From Candidatus Mycobacterium wuenschmannii (GTDB lineage Bacteria; Actinomycetota; Actinomycetes; Mycobacteriales; Mycobacteriaceae): a DNA stretch of 64,000 nt. The notes below the pieces were generated by a model. The model saw only the letters and a program-made list of their open reading frames with translations, was not told where the DNA came from and ran no database searches. Shown piece by piece: positions 1 to 8,307 of the stretch (positions are counted from its first letter, which is position 1; each line of letters opens with the position of its first letter). The stretch lies in assembly GCF_030252325.1 (NCBI RefSeq), contig NZ_CP126981.1, positions 868,001-932,000 of the forward strand, in the 5' to 3' direction. Both the position numbers and the translations under genes were made by a program.

Positions 1-426
1 CGAAGTCGTAAATGCAGGCATTTCCCCCCTTTGGCAATGGCAATGGGCGCCACGGCAGGCAAAATGTCGGTGCGAAGCATCTCCCCGGGATGCTGTCGGC
101 CGCGTGGGTCGCGTGAAGTCGGTCAGGGCCGTCGTAACGCGGCTTTCTTGCACGTCAGGAAGGCTCTTGGTACCGCAACGCTATTCGACACGCATCCAGT
201 TCCGGCGTCTGTGGTGCTGATCGTTACCTTATCGTGATCTAGCGCGAGACCCTCGTCAACACCGATGACGGGGATTTAACGGCGTCTTAATCGACTCTCA
301 GGCCGATTTCAGTAGCCGGCACCTACCGGTTACCTCGACGCCACGCCGAGTGGCAGTGATTGCTTTCGTCTAGCACCTGTTGTAGAGGCCCTCGAGCGCG
401 TCTCCGATCGGGCCGTGCGTGCAATG
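1..426. other. Left-edge intergenic region, no gene recognised
   Basis: No convincing gene is visible. A 68-codon open frame at 31-237 lacks a ribosome binding site, shows no recognisable domain and ends well short of the next operon, so I do not call it. The region lies upstream of the TetR operators and may carry the 3' flank of a gene outside the window. Confidence 0.5.
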
Positions 427-513
427 TGATTGACATGTCAATCAGTTAATAATTCGGACGCGTGATTGACATATCAATCAGTAATTTCCGCTGCGATATT
501 GACACGCGAATCA
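427..513. promoter_or_regulatory. Three tandem TetR-type operators
   Basis: The first site (427-444) is a perfect 18-bp palindrome, TGATTGACATGTCAATCA. The second (463-480) differs from it at one position. The third (496-513) keeps 13 of 18 positions. The repeats are 36 and 33 bp apart, about three helical turns, so a repressor would sit on the same DNA face. The TetR gene two cistrons downstream is the natural candidate to bind here (inference). Confidence 0.75.
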
Positions 514-527
514 GTAATTCGTAGCGT
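499..527 (+). promoter_or_regulatory. SigA-type promoter of the nitronate monooxygenase-tetR operon
   Basis: A consensus -35 TTGACA (499-504) is followed by a 17-bp spacer and a -10-like TAGCGT (522-527). The ATG at 535 lies 7 nt after the -10, so the transcript is probably leaderless. The -35 lies inside the third operator, which explains why that operator deviates from the palindrome and predicts repression by occlusion. Confidence 0.6.
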
Positions 528-534
528 CATTGCG

Positions 535-1656
535 ATGCGAACAAGAGTGGCCGAAATGCTCGGCTCGGAGTTCCCGATCTGCGCCTTCAGCCACTGTCGC
601 GACGTGGTGGCCGCCGTCACGAACGCCGGCGGACTGGGTGTCCTGGGCGCCGTCGCGCACACTCCTGAACGCCTGGACAGCGAACTGTCCTGGATCGAGC
701 GGGAAACCGGTGGCAAGCCTTACGGAGTGGATCTGTTGCTCCCGCCCAAGTACGTCGGGCACGACCGCGGCGGAATCGACGCCGCCCAGATCCGTGCCCT
801 GCTACCGGACGAACACCGGGCCTTCGTCGACGAATTGCTAATCCGTTACGGCATCACAGCTTTCAGTGACGACAAGCCGAATCCTGCCGGTCAGCTCAAC
901 GTCTCGCCGAAAGGCTACGGGCCGCTGCTCGACGTCGTGTTCGCCCACCGCATTCGGCTGATCGCCAGTGCCTTGGGTCCGGCGCCGGCCGACCTGGTGA
1001 CCCGGGCACACGACGCTGACGTGCTGGCCGTCTCGCTGGCGGGCAGCACGAGGCACGCGCAGCGGCACGCCGAGTCCGGTGTCGATCTGATCGTGGCGCA
1101 GGGGACCGAGGCGGGCGGACACACCGGCGAAGTATCGACGATGGTGCTGGTTCCCGACGTGGTGGACGCGGTCGCCCCGGTTCCGGTCCTGGCGGCGGGC
1201 GGCATCGGCCGAGGCCGGCAGATCGCCGCCGCACTGGCCCTCGGCGCCGAGGGCGTGTGGTGCGGGTCGGTGTGGTTGACCACCGAAGAGGCCGAGACGC
1301 CGCCGACGGTCAAGGACAAGTTCCTCGCGGCTACGTCGTCGGACACGGTGCGGTCGCGGTCGCTGACCGGCAAGCCGGCGCGGATGTTGCGCAGCGCATG
1401 GACCGACGAGTGGGACCGTCCCGACAGTCCCGATCCGCTCGACATGCCGCTGCAGACTGTGCTGATAGGCCAATCGCAGTTGCGCATCAATGAGGCTGCG
1501 GCTCAACCCGATTCGCACGCACGCGAGTTGGCGACGTATTTCGTCGGGCAGGTCGTCGGCTCGATGAACAAGGTTCGGCCCGCCAAGGCTGTCGTGCTGG
1601 ACATGGTGTCCGAATTCATTGACGCGGTAGAGCGTCTCGAGGGGGTAGTCGGATAG
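535..1656 (+). CDS. Nitronate monooxygenase (2-nitropropane dioxygenase family)
   Basis: A 373-residue FMN-dependent TIM-barrel enzyme expected to oxidise alkyl nitronates; M. tuberculosis Rv1533 is the syntenic relative. Family signs are the N-terminal PICAFSH stretch, AQGTEAGGHTG near residue 187 (the region of the catalytic His) and the FMN phosphate loop AAGGIGRG near residue 220. I chose ATG 535 over an upstream in-frame TTG at 466 because the TTG lies inside the operators and because a -10 hexamer ends 7 nt before the ATG. The stop overlaps the first base of the tetR start, so the two are co-transcribed. The physiological substrate cannot be read from the sequence. Confidence 0.9.
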   Translation: MRTRVAEMLGSEFPICAFSHCRDVVAAVTNAGGLGVLGAVAHTPERLDSELSWIERETGGKPYGVDLLLPPKYVGHDRGGIDAAQIRALLPDEHRAFVDELLIRYGITAFSDDKPNPAGQLNVSPKGYGPLLDVVFAHRIRLIASALGPAPADLVTRAHDADVLAVSLAGSTRHAQRHAESGVDLIVAQGTEAGGHTGEVSTMVLVPDVVDAVAPVPVLAAGGIGRGRQIAAALALGAEGVWCGSVWLTTEEAETPPTVKDKFLAATSSDTVRSRSLTGKPARMLRSAWTDEWDRPDSPDPLDMPLQTVLIGQSQLRINEAAAQPDSHARELATYFVGQVVGSMNKVRPAKAVVLDMVSEFIDAVERLEGVVG

Positions 1657-2330
1657 TGAGTGAGGGTGGAGGCACCCGCAGACGGCGTGCGGTCAGCAAG
1701 GAAGACAAGTCGAAGCGGCGTAACGAAATCATGGATGCGGCCAAGAAGGTGTTCGCGCGCAATGGTTTTCACGCGACGACGATCTCGCACATCGCCAAGG
1801 AGGCCGGGCTCGCCTATGGGTCGGTCTACTGGTACTTCGACTCCAAGGACGAGCTTTTCCATGCGCTGATGGCCGCCGAAGGGGAGGCGCTGCGCGCGCA
1901 TATTGCCGCGTCACTGGCCGCGGCCGGCGGCCGTCCCGACCGCAACTGGGAGCCGCTGCGCATCACCGTGCAGGCCGTGCTCGAGTATTTCGAAGCCGAC
2001 AAGGCGGTCACCAAGCTGCTGCTGCGCGACGCCTCGGCGCTGGGCGACGAGTTCGAGAAGCACCTCGGCAGCATCTACGAGCGCTTCATCGACGACATCG
2101 AGAAGAACATGATCGTCGCGCAAGAGCGCGGGACGGTGATCAGCGCACCGCCCAGGATGCTCGCGTTCAGCCTCGCGGCGCTGATCGGTCAGATCGCGCA
2201 CCGTCGGCTGACCACCGATGACGGCGTGACCGCCAGCGACGTGGCGGACATCGTGGTCTCCTTCGCTCTAAACGGGCTTCGGCCCAGGGATGAGGTACTG
2301 GCGGCGACGGGCCCGGTCACGGATCCATAA
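1656..2330 (+). CDS. TetR/AcrR-family transcriptional regulator
   Basis: A 224-residue regulator with an N-terminal helix-turn-helix (about residues 25-70; motif TISHIAKEAGLAYGSVYWYF) and an all-helical ligand domain. A basic N-terminal arm (RRRRAVSKEDKSKRR) precedes the HTH. It starts with GTG one base into the stop codon of the nitronate monooxygenase. Position matches M. tuberculosis Rv1534. Three palindromic operators over the operon promoter make autorepression the simplest model. The inducer is unknown; nitro compounds or lipid-derived ligands are possibilities only. Confidence 0.9.
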   Translation: MSEGGGTRRRRAVSKEDKSKRRNEIMDAAKKVFARNGFHATTISHIAKEAGLAYGSVYWYFDSKDELFHALMAAEGEALRAHIAASLAAAGGRPDRNWEPLRITVQAVLEYFEADKAVTKLLLRDASALGDEFEKHLGSIYERFIDDIEKNMIVAQERGTVISAPPRMLAFSLAALIGQIAHRRLTTDDGVTASDVADIVVSFALNGLRPRDEVLAATGPVTDP

Positions 2331-2359
2331 CGGCTGGTCAATGGGCTCGGCGTGGCGAA

Positions 2360-2388
2360 TTGACCTGGGCGCGATGTTCGGGCATAGT
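2360..2388 (+). promoter_or_regulatory. Promoter of the M-box RNA
   Basis: TTGACC (2360-2365), a 17-bp spacer and CATAGT (2383-2388) form a good SigA-like promoter. The predicted start is near 2395, about ten bases before the riboswitch P1 stem. It lies between tetR and the riboswitch, so the small gene downstream has its own transcription unit. Confidence 0.6.
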
Positions 2389-2403
2389 CGTCGGGGTAAG
2401 CAC

Positions 2404-2558
2404 CTCGTTAGGTGAGGCGTCTACACGGATACAGGCCACTGACCCCGAACGTCGAGAGACGCCCCAGGGTCAGGACAGCTCCTCCCGGCTTAAGGGTTGA
2501 GCCCAAGTGGCTTCCGGAACCTTCCGGATACGGCGTGTAGTGCCGAAACTCTGACGAG
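2404..2558 (+). ncRNA. M-box (ykoK leader) magnesium riboswitch
   Basis: The RNA begins CTCGTTAGGTGAGGC, contains ACGCCCCAGGGTCAGGACAG in the middle and closes with GTGCCGAAACTCTGACGAG. These are the conserved blocks of the ykoK/M-box class, and the first and last blocks pair as P1. M-box RNAs fold on Mg2+ binding and lower expression of the downstream gene. In M. tuberculosis an M-box precedes Rv1535, the relative of the gene at 2839. The expression platform probably lies in 2560-2840, where GTGC at 2616-2619 can pair either with GCAC at 2605-2608 or, as part of GTGCGG, with CCGCAC at 2627-2632. Confidence 0.9.
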
Positions 2559-2662
2559 TGGGGTGCGGATCTTCCGGCGACGTCCGGATTCTGCCCTCCC
2601 GCTTGCACGCGAAATGTGCGGTTTTCCCGCACCCGCTGCGACCGCGAGGAGGTGAGGGACAC

Positions 2663-2743
2663 GTGAGTTCCAGTTCTAGTCCGAGTCGATATCCGGACCC
2701 CGTTTCGTCCCGATCCGGCCTGCGGCGCACTGCAGTGAACTGA
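2663..2743 (+). CDS. Putative 26-residue leader peptide downstream of the M-box
   Basis: A GTG-initiated frame encodes 26 residues beginning with a serine run (VSSSSSPSRYPDP) and ending in TAVN. It is preceded, at 7-nt spacing, by AGGAGGTGA (2647-2655), a full complement of the 16S rRNA 3' end and the best Shine-Dalgarno in this region. No protein family is recognised. The position between riboswitch and structural gene suggests a regulatory uORF or a small peptide produced under the same Mg2+ control. It could still be chance. Confidence 0.45.
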   Translation: MSSSSSPSRYPDPVSSRSGLRRTAVN

Positions 2744-2838
2744 GCCCTTCGCTCCCATCGCCTGTCGCCTGCTCGCCGCCATATCGGACGGACATCGAAT
2801 CCCGTTGTGCCCGTTTGATTTCTGTGTAGGAGGCGATC

Positions 2839-3072
2839 ATGACCGCTGCTCTGTACGACGACGTAGTAGTGCCGATTTCCGGCCCCCGGCTGACGGTCGT
2901 GCCCGACACGGCGCCCGCGGCCCAGTCGAAGCCGAAGACCGCCAAGCGTCCCAGCGCCCCGTTGGTGGGCGATGACCCGCTGGTCAACGGCGCCGCGCGG
3001 CTGCTCTGCGTTCCGCTTCGCCAGCTGTACGCCGCACTGTGGCGCGCCGGCGTCATCGACGTCAGCGCTTGA
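2839..3072 (+). CDS. Small protein under M-box control (Rv1535-like)
   Basis: This 77-residue protein has a strong AGGAGG 5 nt before its ATG. The N-terminal half is proline/alanine/lysine rich and looks disordered; the C-terminal half (about residues 45-77, DDPLVNGAARLLCVPLRQLYAALWRAGV) is a compact helical segment. It has no signal peptide or clear membrane helix. Size and location match M. tuberculosis Rv1535, also behind an M-box, so it is expected to be induced when Mg2+ is low. Its biochemical role is unknown. A strong terminator follows. Confidence 0.8.
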   Translation: MTAALYDDVVVPISGPRLTVVPDTAPAAQSKPKTAKRPSAPLVGDDPLVNGAARLLCVPLRQLYAALWRAGVIDVSA

Positions 3073-3082
3073 CGAGCGTGTG

Positions 3083-3120
3083 AAACCCCCGGCATCCACC
3101 GATTGGGCGCCGGGGGTTTT
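3083..3120. terminator. Intrinsic terminator between convergent genes
   Basis: AAACCCCCGGC (3083-3093) pairs perfectly with GCCGGGGGTTT (3109-3119) across a 15-nt loop and runs into a T-rich tail. It ends the Rv1535-like unit. Because the A-run precedes the stem it can also work on the minus strand, just past the lipase stop codon. Confidence 0.8.
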
Positions 3121-3123
3121 GCT

Positions 3124-3894
3124 TTATCGCTGCGCCGCGATGAATCCCGTCAACCCCTGTTGGTACGCGGCGAGGCTGTGCCGCCAGCCGAGCTGGATCT
3201 GCCCGCCGCTGTTGATCGAGATCTGGGCTCCCACATGGACATAAGCCGTCGGCGGCGTCGGCGGTAGGAACGGCACGACGTCGAGGGAGTTCACCACGCG
3301 GAAGCACCCCTCGATGAGCGCGTTGAACTGCGCGGCGAAGTCACTCAACCCGACCTTCGGGCCGGCGAAGGTGATCAACCGGGGCTCGATCGTGTTCGGC
3401 GGCATCGCGCGGGCGATATCGGGTGCGGCGATGACGGCAAGCGCGGCGCCGAGGCTGTGCCCGGTGACCAGGATCTGGTCGCAGCCCGCGATCGCGGCGG
3501 GCAGATTGGCGGCGATGTCGGCTCGGACAAGCTCGTACACATCCTGAAAGCCCGAATGCACCTGCCCGAACTCGGGGATCGAGCGGTAATCGCCGGGGAT
3601 GGCGTCGATGTCGGCCACCCACTCGGCGACGTCGGCGGTGCCACGGAAGGACAAGAAAGCGGTGCGGCTGGCGGTGTTACGACCCATCAGCCCGAAGATG
3701 CCGGTGTCCTTCATCATCGCGACCACGGCGGGGTGCGGCGTGGTCATCGACGCCAGAACAACACCGTCGGCCTGGATCAGGCTGGTCTGGCTGAACCCGG
3801 GCGGCATGGTCGCGGGATGTCCGTCCATCACGGTGTACGCGGCCTGTGCCAGCGGGAGTGCCACGTCGCGAGCAAACACCGGATCGAACGCCAC
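3124..3894 (-). CDS. Lipase, class 3 (alpha/beta hydrolase)
   Basis: A 256-residue hydrolase with the nucleophile elbow GHSLG (Ser about 147), the FRGT oxyanion segment near residue 83, an Asp in NSLDVVPF near residue 205 and a His in GWRHSLAAY near residue 240. This order is typical of lipase_3 (fungal-type triacylglycerol lipase) domains. There is no obvious signal peptide. On the minus strand TAGACT lies 6 nt before the GTG start, pointing to a leaderless mRNA. It is divergent from the thioesterase-like gene and convergent with the Rv1535-like gene. The substrate is presumably an acylglycerol or similar ester. Confidence 0.85.
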   Translation of the reverse strand: MAFDPVFARDVALPLAQAAYTVMDGHPATMPPGFSQTSLIQADGVVLASMTTPHPAVVAMMKDTGIFGLMGRNTASRTAFLSFRGTADVAEWVADIDAIPGDYRSIPEFGQVHSGFQDVYELVRADIAANLPAAIAGCDQILVTGHSLGAALAVIAAPDIARAMPPNTIEPRLITFAGPKVGLSDFAAQFNALIEGCFRVVNSLDVVPFLPPTPPTAYVHVGAQISINSGGQIQLGWRHSLAAYQQGLTGFIAAQR

Positions 3895-4001
3895 GGCCGG
3901 AGTCTAGCGAGCACGGGCCTGTCTTGAGGCTTGTTGAGCCAGATGTAGGCTGGCGCGCGAACCCTGCTGTAGCAGAGTCGAACTCAGGAGACGTGACATC
4001 G

Positions 4002-4808
4002 ATGCCCGAACCGCACGCGCTGGATCGCGCGATTGAACTCGACACGGTGAGCACCGATGTCGTGCGAGGCAGGACTCGACCGGAGTGGGCGAACATGGTG
4101 GGTCCGTTCGGGGGCGTCACCGCGGCGGTCCTGCTGCATGCCATCGAATCGCATCCCGATCGCCTCGGTGAGCCCGTCGCGCTCACCGTGAATTTCGCTG
4201 CGCCGATCGCGGACGGCGAATTCGAGATCTCGCGTCGGGCCGCGCGCACCAATCGGACGAATCAGCATTGGATCGTCGAACTCAGCCAGGACGGTCAAGT
4301 CGTTACCACCGCGACTGCGATCTTCGGCGTCCGCCGCGAGACCTGGTCGGACACTGAGGCGGTGCCGCCAGTGGCCCCACTTCCGGAGGAGATATCCCGC
4401 AGCAGCCGTGACAACCTGCCGGTGTGGATTGGCATGTACGACATGCGTTTTGCCGAGGGATCATTCTCCGGTGGCGCCGTGCAGACCGGGTCCTCGTCGA
4501 CGACCACGCTGTGGGTGCGCGATGCGAAGGAGCGTCGGGTCGACTTTCCCGCTCTGACCGCGATGTCGGACATCTTCTTCCCGCGGGTGTACCTGCGGCG
4601 GGGCGTGATTCCGGCCGGCACGATCTCGATGACCACGTACTTTCACGCCGACAGCCGCCACCTCGATGCGCTCGGCGGGGACTACATCTTGGCCACCGCG
4701 CGAGCGGACCGGTTCGATCGCGGGTTCTTCGACCAGAACGCCCAGTTGTGGAGCCGGGACGGCCAGTTGCTGGCCACGACGTACCAGATCGTCTACTTCA
4801 AGGGCTAG
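4002..4808 (+). CDS. Acyl-CoA thioesterase-like (TesB-type hotdog) protein
   Basis: A 268-residue protein with two hotdog-like halves. The first contains GPFGGVTAAVLLHAIESHP, typical of the actinobacterial thioesterase family; the second contains the SMTTYFHADS strand region. Members hydrolyse acyl-CoA thioesters, but chain-length preference cannot be inferred. ATG 4002 is preferred over an in-frame upstream start at 3846 because the latter would overlap the divergent lipase, and AGGAG lies 11 nt before 4002. The last codons abut the T-box leader of ileS. Confidence 0.8.
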   Translation: MPEPHALDRAIELDTVSTDVVRGRTRPEWANMVGPFGGVTAAVLLHAIESHPDRLGEPVALTVNFAAPIADGEFEISRRAARTNRTNQHWIVELSQDGQVVTTATAIFGVRRETWSDTEAVPPVAPLPEEISRSSRDNLPVWIGMYDMRFAEGSFSGGAVQTGSSSTTTLWVRDAKERRVDFPALTAMSDIFFPRVYLRRGVIPAGTISMTTYFHADSRHLDALGGDYILATARADRFDRGFFDQNAQLWSRDGQLLATTYQIVYFKG

Positions 4809-4809
4809 G

Positions 4810-5056
4810 TGCAGTCAACTTGCACCGAATCGTAGAATCGACCAGCGGCGTCGATCCGGCCATCACCGGGGAGCCTTCGGAAGAACAGCCGGCACCTGCA
4901 GTGCCGCCGGTCCAGTAGAACCGAACGGGTAGGCCCGTCACAGCCGGCAATGAGCGGCCACACCCTGGTGTGGCAAGCGGGGTGGTACCGCGGCGCCAGT
5001 GCACCGAGCACGTCGTCGTCCCCGTGCCTGACGACGGCACATGGAGACGACGCGCG
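4810..5056 (+). ncRNA. T-box riboswitch (isoleucine), translational type
   Basis: GGTGGTACCGCGG (about 4981-4993), preceded by a CCACACC/GGTGTGG hairpin (4958-4973), is the conserved T-box that reads the tRNA acceptor end. An ATC followed by A in GGCCATCACC (4862-4864) is the candidate isoleucine specifier. No intrinsic terminator is present. Instead GTCGTCGTCC (5012-5021) can pair with GGAGACGAC (5043-5051), hiding the ileS Shine-Dalgarno. This matches the translational T-boxes of mycobacterial ileS: uncharged tRNA-Ile should free the ribosome site. Confidence 0.88.
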
Positions 5057-8000
5057 GTGACCGAGAAAACCTATCCCAAGCCGGCCGGCGGGGCACCCGA
5101 CCTGCCGGCGCTGGAACTCGAGGTCCTCGACTACTGGGCCGGTGACGACACCTTCCGCGCCAGCATCGAGAATCGTGCGGACGCACCTGAATACGTCTTC
5201 TACGACGGCCCGCCGTTCGCCAACGGACTCCCGCACTACGGCCATCTGCTCACCGGCTACGTCAAGGACATCGTTCCGCGCTACCGCACCATGCGGGGTT
5301 ACAAGGTCGAGCGCCGGTTCGGCTGGGACACCCACGGTCTGCCCGCCGAACTGGAGGTCGAGCGACAGCTCGGCATCACCGACAAGTCCCAGATCGATGC
5401 GATGGGCATCGCCGCGTTCAACGACGCCTGTCGTGAGTCGGTGCTGCGCTACACCGACGAGTGGCGGGCCTACATCACCAGACAGGCGCGCTGGGTCGAC
5501 TTCGACAACGACTACAAGACGCTCGACCTGCCCTACATGGAATCGGTGATCTGGGCGTTCAAGCAGCTGTGGGACAAGGGCCTGGCCTACGAGGGTTACC
5601 GGGTGCTGCCGTACTGCTGGCGCGACGAAACCCCGCTGTCCAATCACGAGTTGCGGATGGACGACGACGTCTATCAAAACCGCCAGGACCCGGCACTCAC
5701 GGTCGGATTCACCGTCACCGACGGCGAGTTGGCGGGGGCGCACCTGCTGGTGTGGACGACCACGCCGTGGACCCTGCCGTCGAACCAGGCGGTGGCCGTC
5801 AACCCCGACGTCACCTACGTCCAGGTGCGGGCGGGGGAGCATCGCGTGGTGCTCGCCGAGGCCCGACTGGCCTCGTACGCAAGGGAATTCGGCGAAGAGC
5901 CCGAGGTGCTGGGCACCTATCGGGGCGCCGACCTGGTCGGCACGCGGTACCGGCCGCCGTTCGCATACTTCATGGACTCGCCCAACGCTTTTCAGGTGCT
6001 GAGCGCCGACTTCGTCACGACCGACGACGGCACCGGAATCGTCCACCTGGCACCGGCCTACGGTGAGGACGACAAGGCCACCGCCGATGCGGTCGGCATC
6101 GTGCCGGTGACACCCGTCGACGCCAAGGGCCGATTCGACGCGACCGTCCCGGATTACCAGGGGCAGCACGTCTTCGACGCCAACCCGCAGATCATTCGCG
6201 ACCTGAAGAACCGCACCGGGCCGGCCGCCGCCAACGGTGCGGTGCTGATCCGTCAGGAGACCTACGACCACCCCTACCCGCACTGCTGGCGCTGCCGTAA
6301 CCCGTTGATCTACCGGGCGGTGTCGTCGTGGTTCATCAAGGTCACCGACTTCCGCGACCGGATGGTCGAGCTCAACCAGCAGATCACCTGGTACCCCGAG
6401 CACGTCAAGGATGGTCAGTTCGGCAAGTGGCTACAGGGTGCGCGCGACTGGTCGATCTCGCGAAATCGTTACTGGGGCACCCCGATTCCGGTGTGGGTCT
6501 CCGACGATCCGGCCTATCCGCGGATCGACGTCTACGGCAGCCTCGACGAGTTGGAGCGTGACTTCGGCACCCGGCCGGACAACCTGCACCGGCCCTACAT
6601 CGACGAGTTGACTCGGCCCAACCCCGACGATCCGACGGGCACCTCGACCATGCGTCGCATCCCGGATGTGTTCGACGTGTGGTTCGACTCGGGCTCGATG
6701 CCATACGCGCAGGTGCACTACCCGTTCGAGAACGATGACTGGTTCGACACGCACTATCCCGGTGACTTCATCGTCGAGTACATCGGGCAGACCCGCGGCT
6801 GGTTCTACACCCTGCACGTACTCGCCACCGCGCTGTTCGACCGTCCGGCGTTCAAAACCTGTGTGGCGCACGGGATCGTGCTGGGCAGCGACGGCCAGAA
6901 AATGAGCAAGTCGCTGCGCAATTATCCCGACGTCAGCGAGGTCTTCGACCGCGACGGCTCCGACGCCATGCGGTGGTTCCTGATGGCCTCGCCGATCCTG
7001 CGCGGCGGCAACCTGATCGTCACCGAGCAGGGTATCCGCGACGGCGTGCGTCAGGTGCTGCTGCCGTTCTGGAATGCCTACAGCTTCCTGGCGCTGTATG
7101 CGCCGAAAGTCGGTACCTGGCGCACTGATTCGAAGAACGTCCTGGACCGCTACATCCTGGCCAAGCTTGCCGAGTTGCGCGACGACTTGACGGAGTCACT
7201 GGACGGGTGTGACATCTCCGGAGCCTGCGAGCAGCTACGGCAGTTCACCGAGGCCCTGACCAATTGGTATGTGCGACGGTCACGTTCGCGGTTCTGGGAG
7301 GAAGACCCCGACGCGATCGGCACGCTGCACACGGCGCTGGAGGTGACGGCGCGGTTGGCGGCGCCGCTGCTGCCGATGACCACCGAGATCGTCTGGCGCG
7401 GCATCACCGGTGAGCGCTCGGTGCACCTGTCCGACTGGCCCGCCGCCGACCTGGTGCCCGCCGACGCCGCACTGGTCGAGGCGATGGACCAGGTGCGCGA
7501 GGTGTGCTCGGTGGCCTCGTCGCTCCGCAAGGCCAAGAAGCTGCGGGTCCGCCTGCCGCTGCCGAAACTCACTGTGGCGGTGGAGAGTCCGGAACGATTG
7601 GCGCCGTTCACCGACCTGATCGCCGACGAGCTGAACGTCAAGGCGGTCGAGCTGACCGACGACATCGCCGGTCACGGTCGATTCGAGCTGACCGTCAACG
7701 CCAAGGTCGCCGGCCCGCGGCTGGGCAAGGACGTGCAGGCCGCGATCAAGGCGGTCAAGGCGGGCGAGGGCGTCGTCAACCCCGACGGCACGCTGACCGC
7801 CGGCCCGGCCGTGCTGCGGCCCGCGGAGTACAGCTCGAGACTGGTCGCCGCCGATCCCGAATACACCGCGCCGTTGCCCGGCGGTGCCGGGCTGGTGGTG
7901 CTGGACGCGACGCTGACGCCGGAACTCGAGGCCGAGGGCTGGGCCAAGGACCGCATCCGCGAATTGCAGGAGCTGCGCAAGTCGGCGGGCCTGGAGGTGT

Positions 8001-8173
8001 CCGATCGGATCGTCGTGGTGATGTCGGTGCCCGCCACCCGGGCCGACTGGGCCGCCGCGCACCGCGACCTGATCGCCGGTGAAATCCTGGCCACCGGCTT
8101 CGATTTCGGCGAACCGGGCGACGGTGCTGCGGAGATCGGTGACGGCGTGCGGGTGTCGCTCGCCAAGGCCTGA
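5057..8173 (+). CDS. ileS: Isoleucyl-tRNA synthetase
   Basis: A 1038-residue class I synthetase charging tRNA-Ile. Visible signatures are HYGH (HIGH motif, near residue 58), the CP1 editing domain with [11 protein letters not shown], and KMSKS near residue 615. The length and C-terminal tail resemble the eukaryote-like IleS type found in mycobacteria rather than the shorter E. coli type. GTG 5057 is chosen because it lies 10 nt after the GGAG that the T-box leader sequesters; the open frame extends upstream to 4970, but that stretch is the T-box itself. Expression should rise on isoleucine limitation. Confidence 0.97.
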   Translation: MTEKTYPKPAGGAPDLPALELEVLDYWAGDDTFRASIENRADAPEYVFYDGPPFANGLPHYGHLLTGYVKDIVPRYRTMRGYKVERRFGWDTHGLPAELEVERQLGITDKSQIDAMGIAAFNDACRESVLRYTDEWRAYITRQARWVDFDNDYKTLDLPYMESVIWAFKQLWDKGLAYEGYRVLPYCWRDETPLSNHELRMDDDVYQNRQDPALTVGFTVTDGELAGAHLLVWTTTPWTLPSNQAVAVNPDVTYVQVRAGEHRVVLAEARLASYAREFGEEPEVLGTYRGADLVGTRYRPPFAYFMDSPNAFQVLSADFVTTDDGTGIVHLAPAYGEDDKATADAVGIVPVTPVDAKGRFDATVPDYQGQHVFDANPQIIRDLKNRTGPAAANGAVLIRQETYDHPYPHCWRCRNPLIYRAVSSWFIKVTDFRDRMVELNQQITWYPEHVKDGQFGKWLQGARDWSISRNRYWGTPIPVWVSDDPAYPRIDVYGSLDELERDFGTRPDNLHRPYIDELTRPNPDDPTGTSTMRRIPDVFDVWFDSGSMPYAQVHYPFENDDWFDTHYPGDFIVEYIGQTRGWFYTLHVLATALFDRPAFKTCVAHGIVLGSDGQKMSKSLRNYPDVSEVFDRDGSDAMRWFLMASPILRGGNLIVTEQGIRDGVRQVLLPFWNAYSFLALYAPKVGTWRTDSKNVLDRYILAKLAELRDDLTESLDGCDISGACEQLRQFTEALTNWYVRRSRSRFWEEDPDAIGTLHTALEVTARLAAPLLPMTTEIVWRGITGERSVHLSDWPAADLVPADAALVEAMDQVREVCSVASSLRKAKKLRVRLPLPKLTVAVESPERLAPFTDLIADELNVKAVELTDDIAGHGRFELTVNAKVAGPRLGKDVQAAIKAVKAGEGVVNPDGTLTAGPAVLRPAEYSSRLVAADPEYTAPLPGGAGLVVLDATLTPELEAEGWAKDRIRELQELRKSAGLEVSDRIVVVMSVPATRADWAAAHRDLIAGEILATGFDFGEPGDGAAEIGDGVRVSLAKA

Positions 8174-8232
8174 CCGTCGCGGCGGCTGTGGACAGCGGTG
8201 ACGGCGTGCCAGCCGTGCTGCCTACGATCTGA

Positions 8233-8295
8233 CCACGAAAGTGCAACTGCCGACGCATTTGTCGAGTGAGGCCGTCGGTAGTTGCACTCTCGCGG
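8233..8295. repeat. Hairpin repeat, copy 1
   Basis: Arms 8233-8254 and 8274-8295 form an imperfect 22-bp inverted repeat built on AAAGTGCAACT and AGTTGCACT. The 60-bp core 8236-8295 matches 9171-9230 at 58 of 60 positions. It lies between ileS and the DUF559 gene. No T-run follows, so it is not a classical terminator. Confidence 0.9.
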
Positions 8296-8307
8296 AGCGG
8301 GGCGGCC

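Noticed and set aside
31..237. 68-codon plus-strand frame at the left edge
   Set aside because: No ribosome site, no family, atypical composition; treated as chance.
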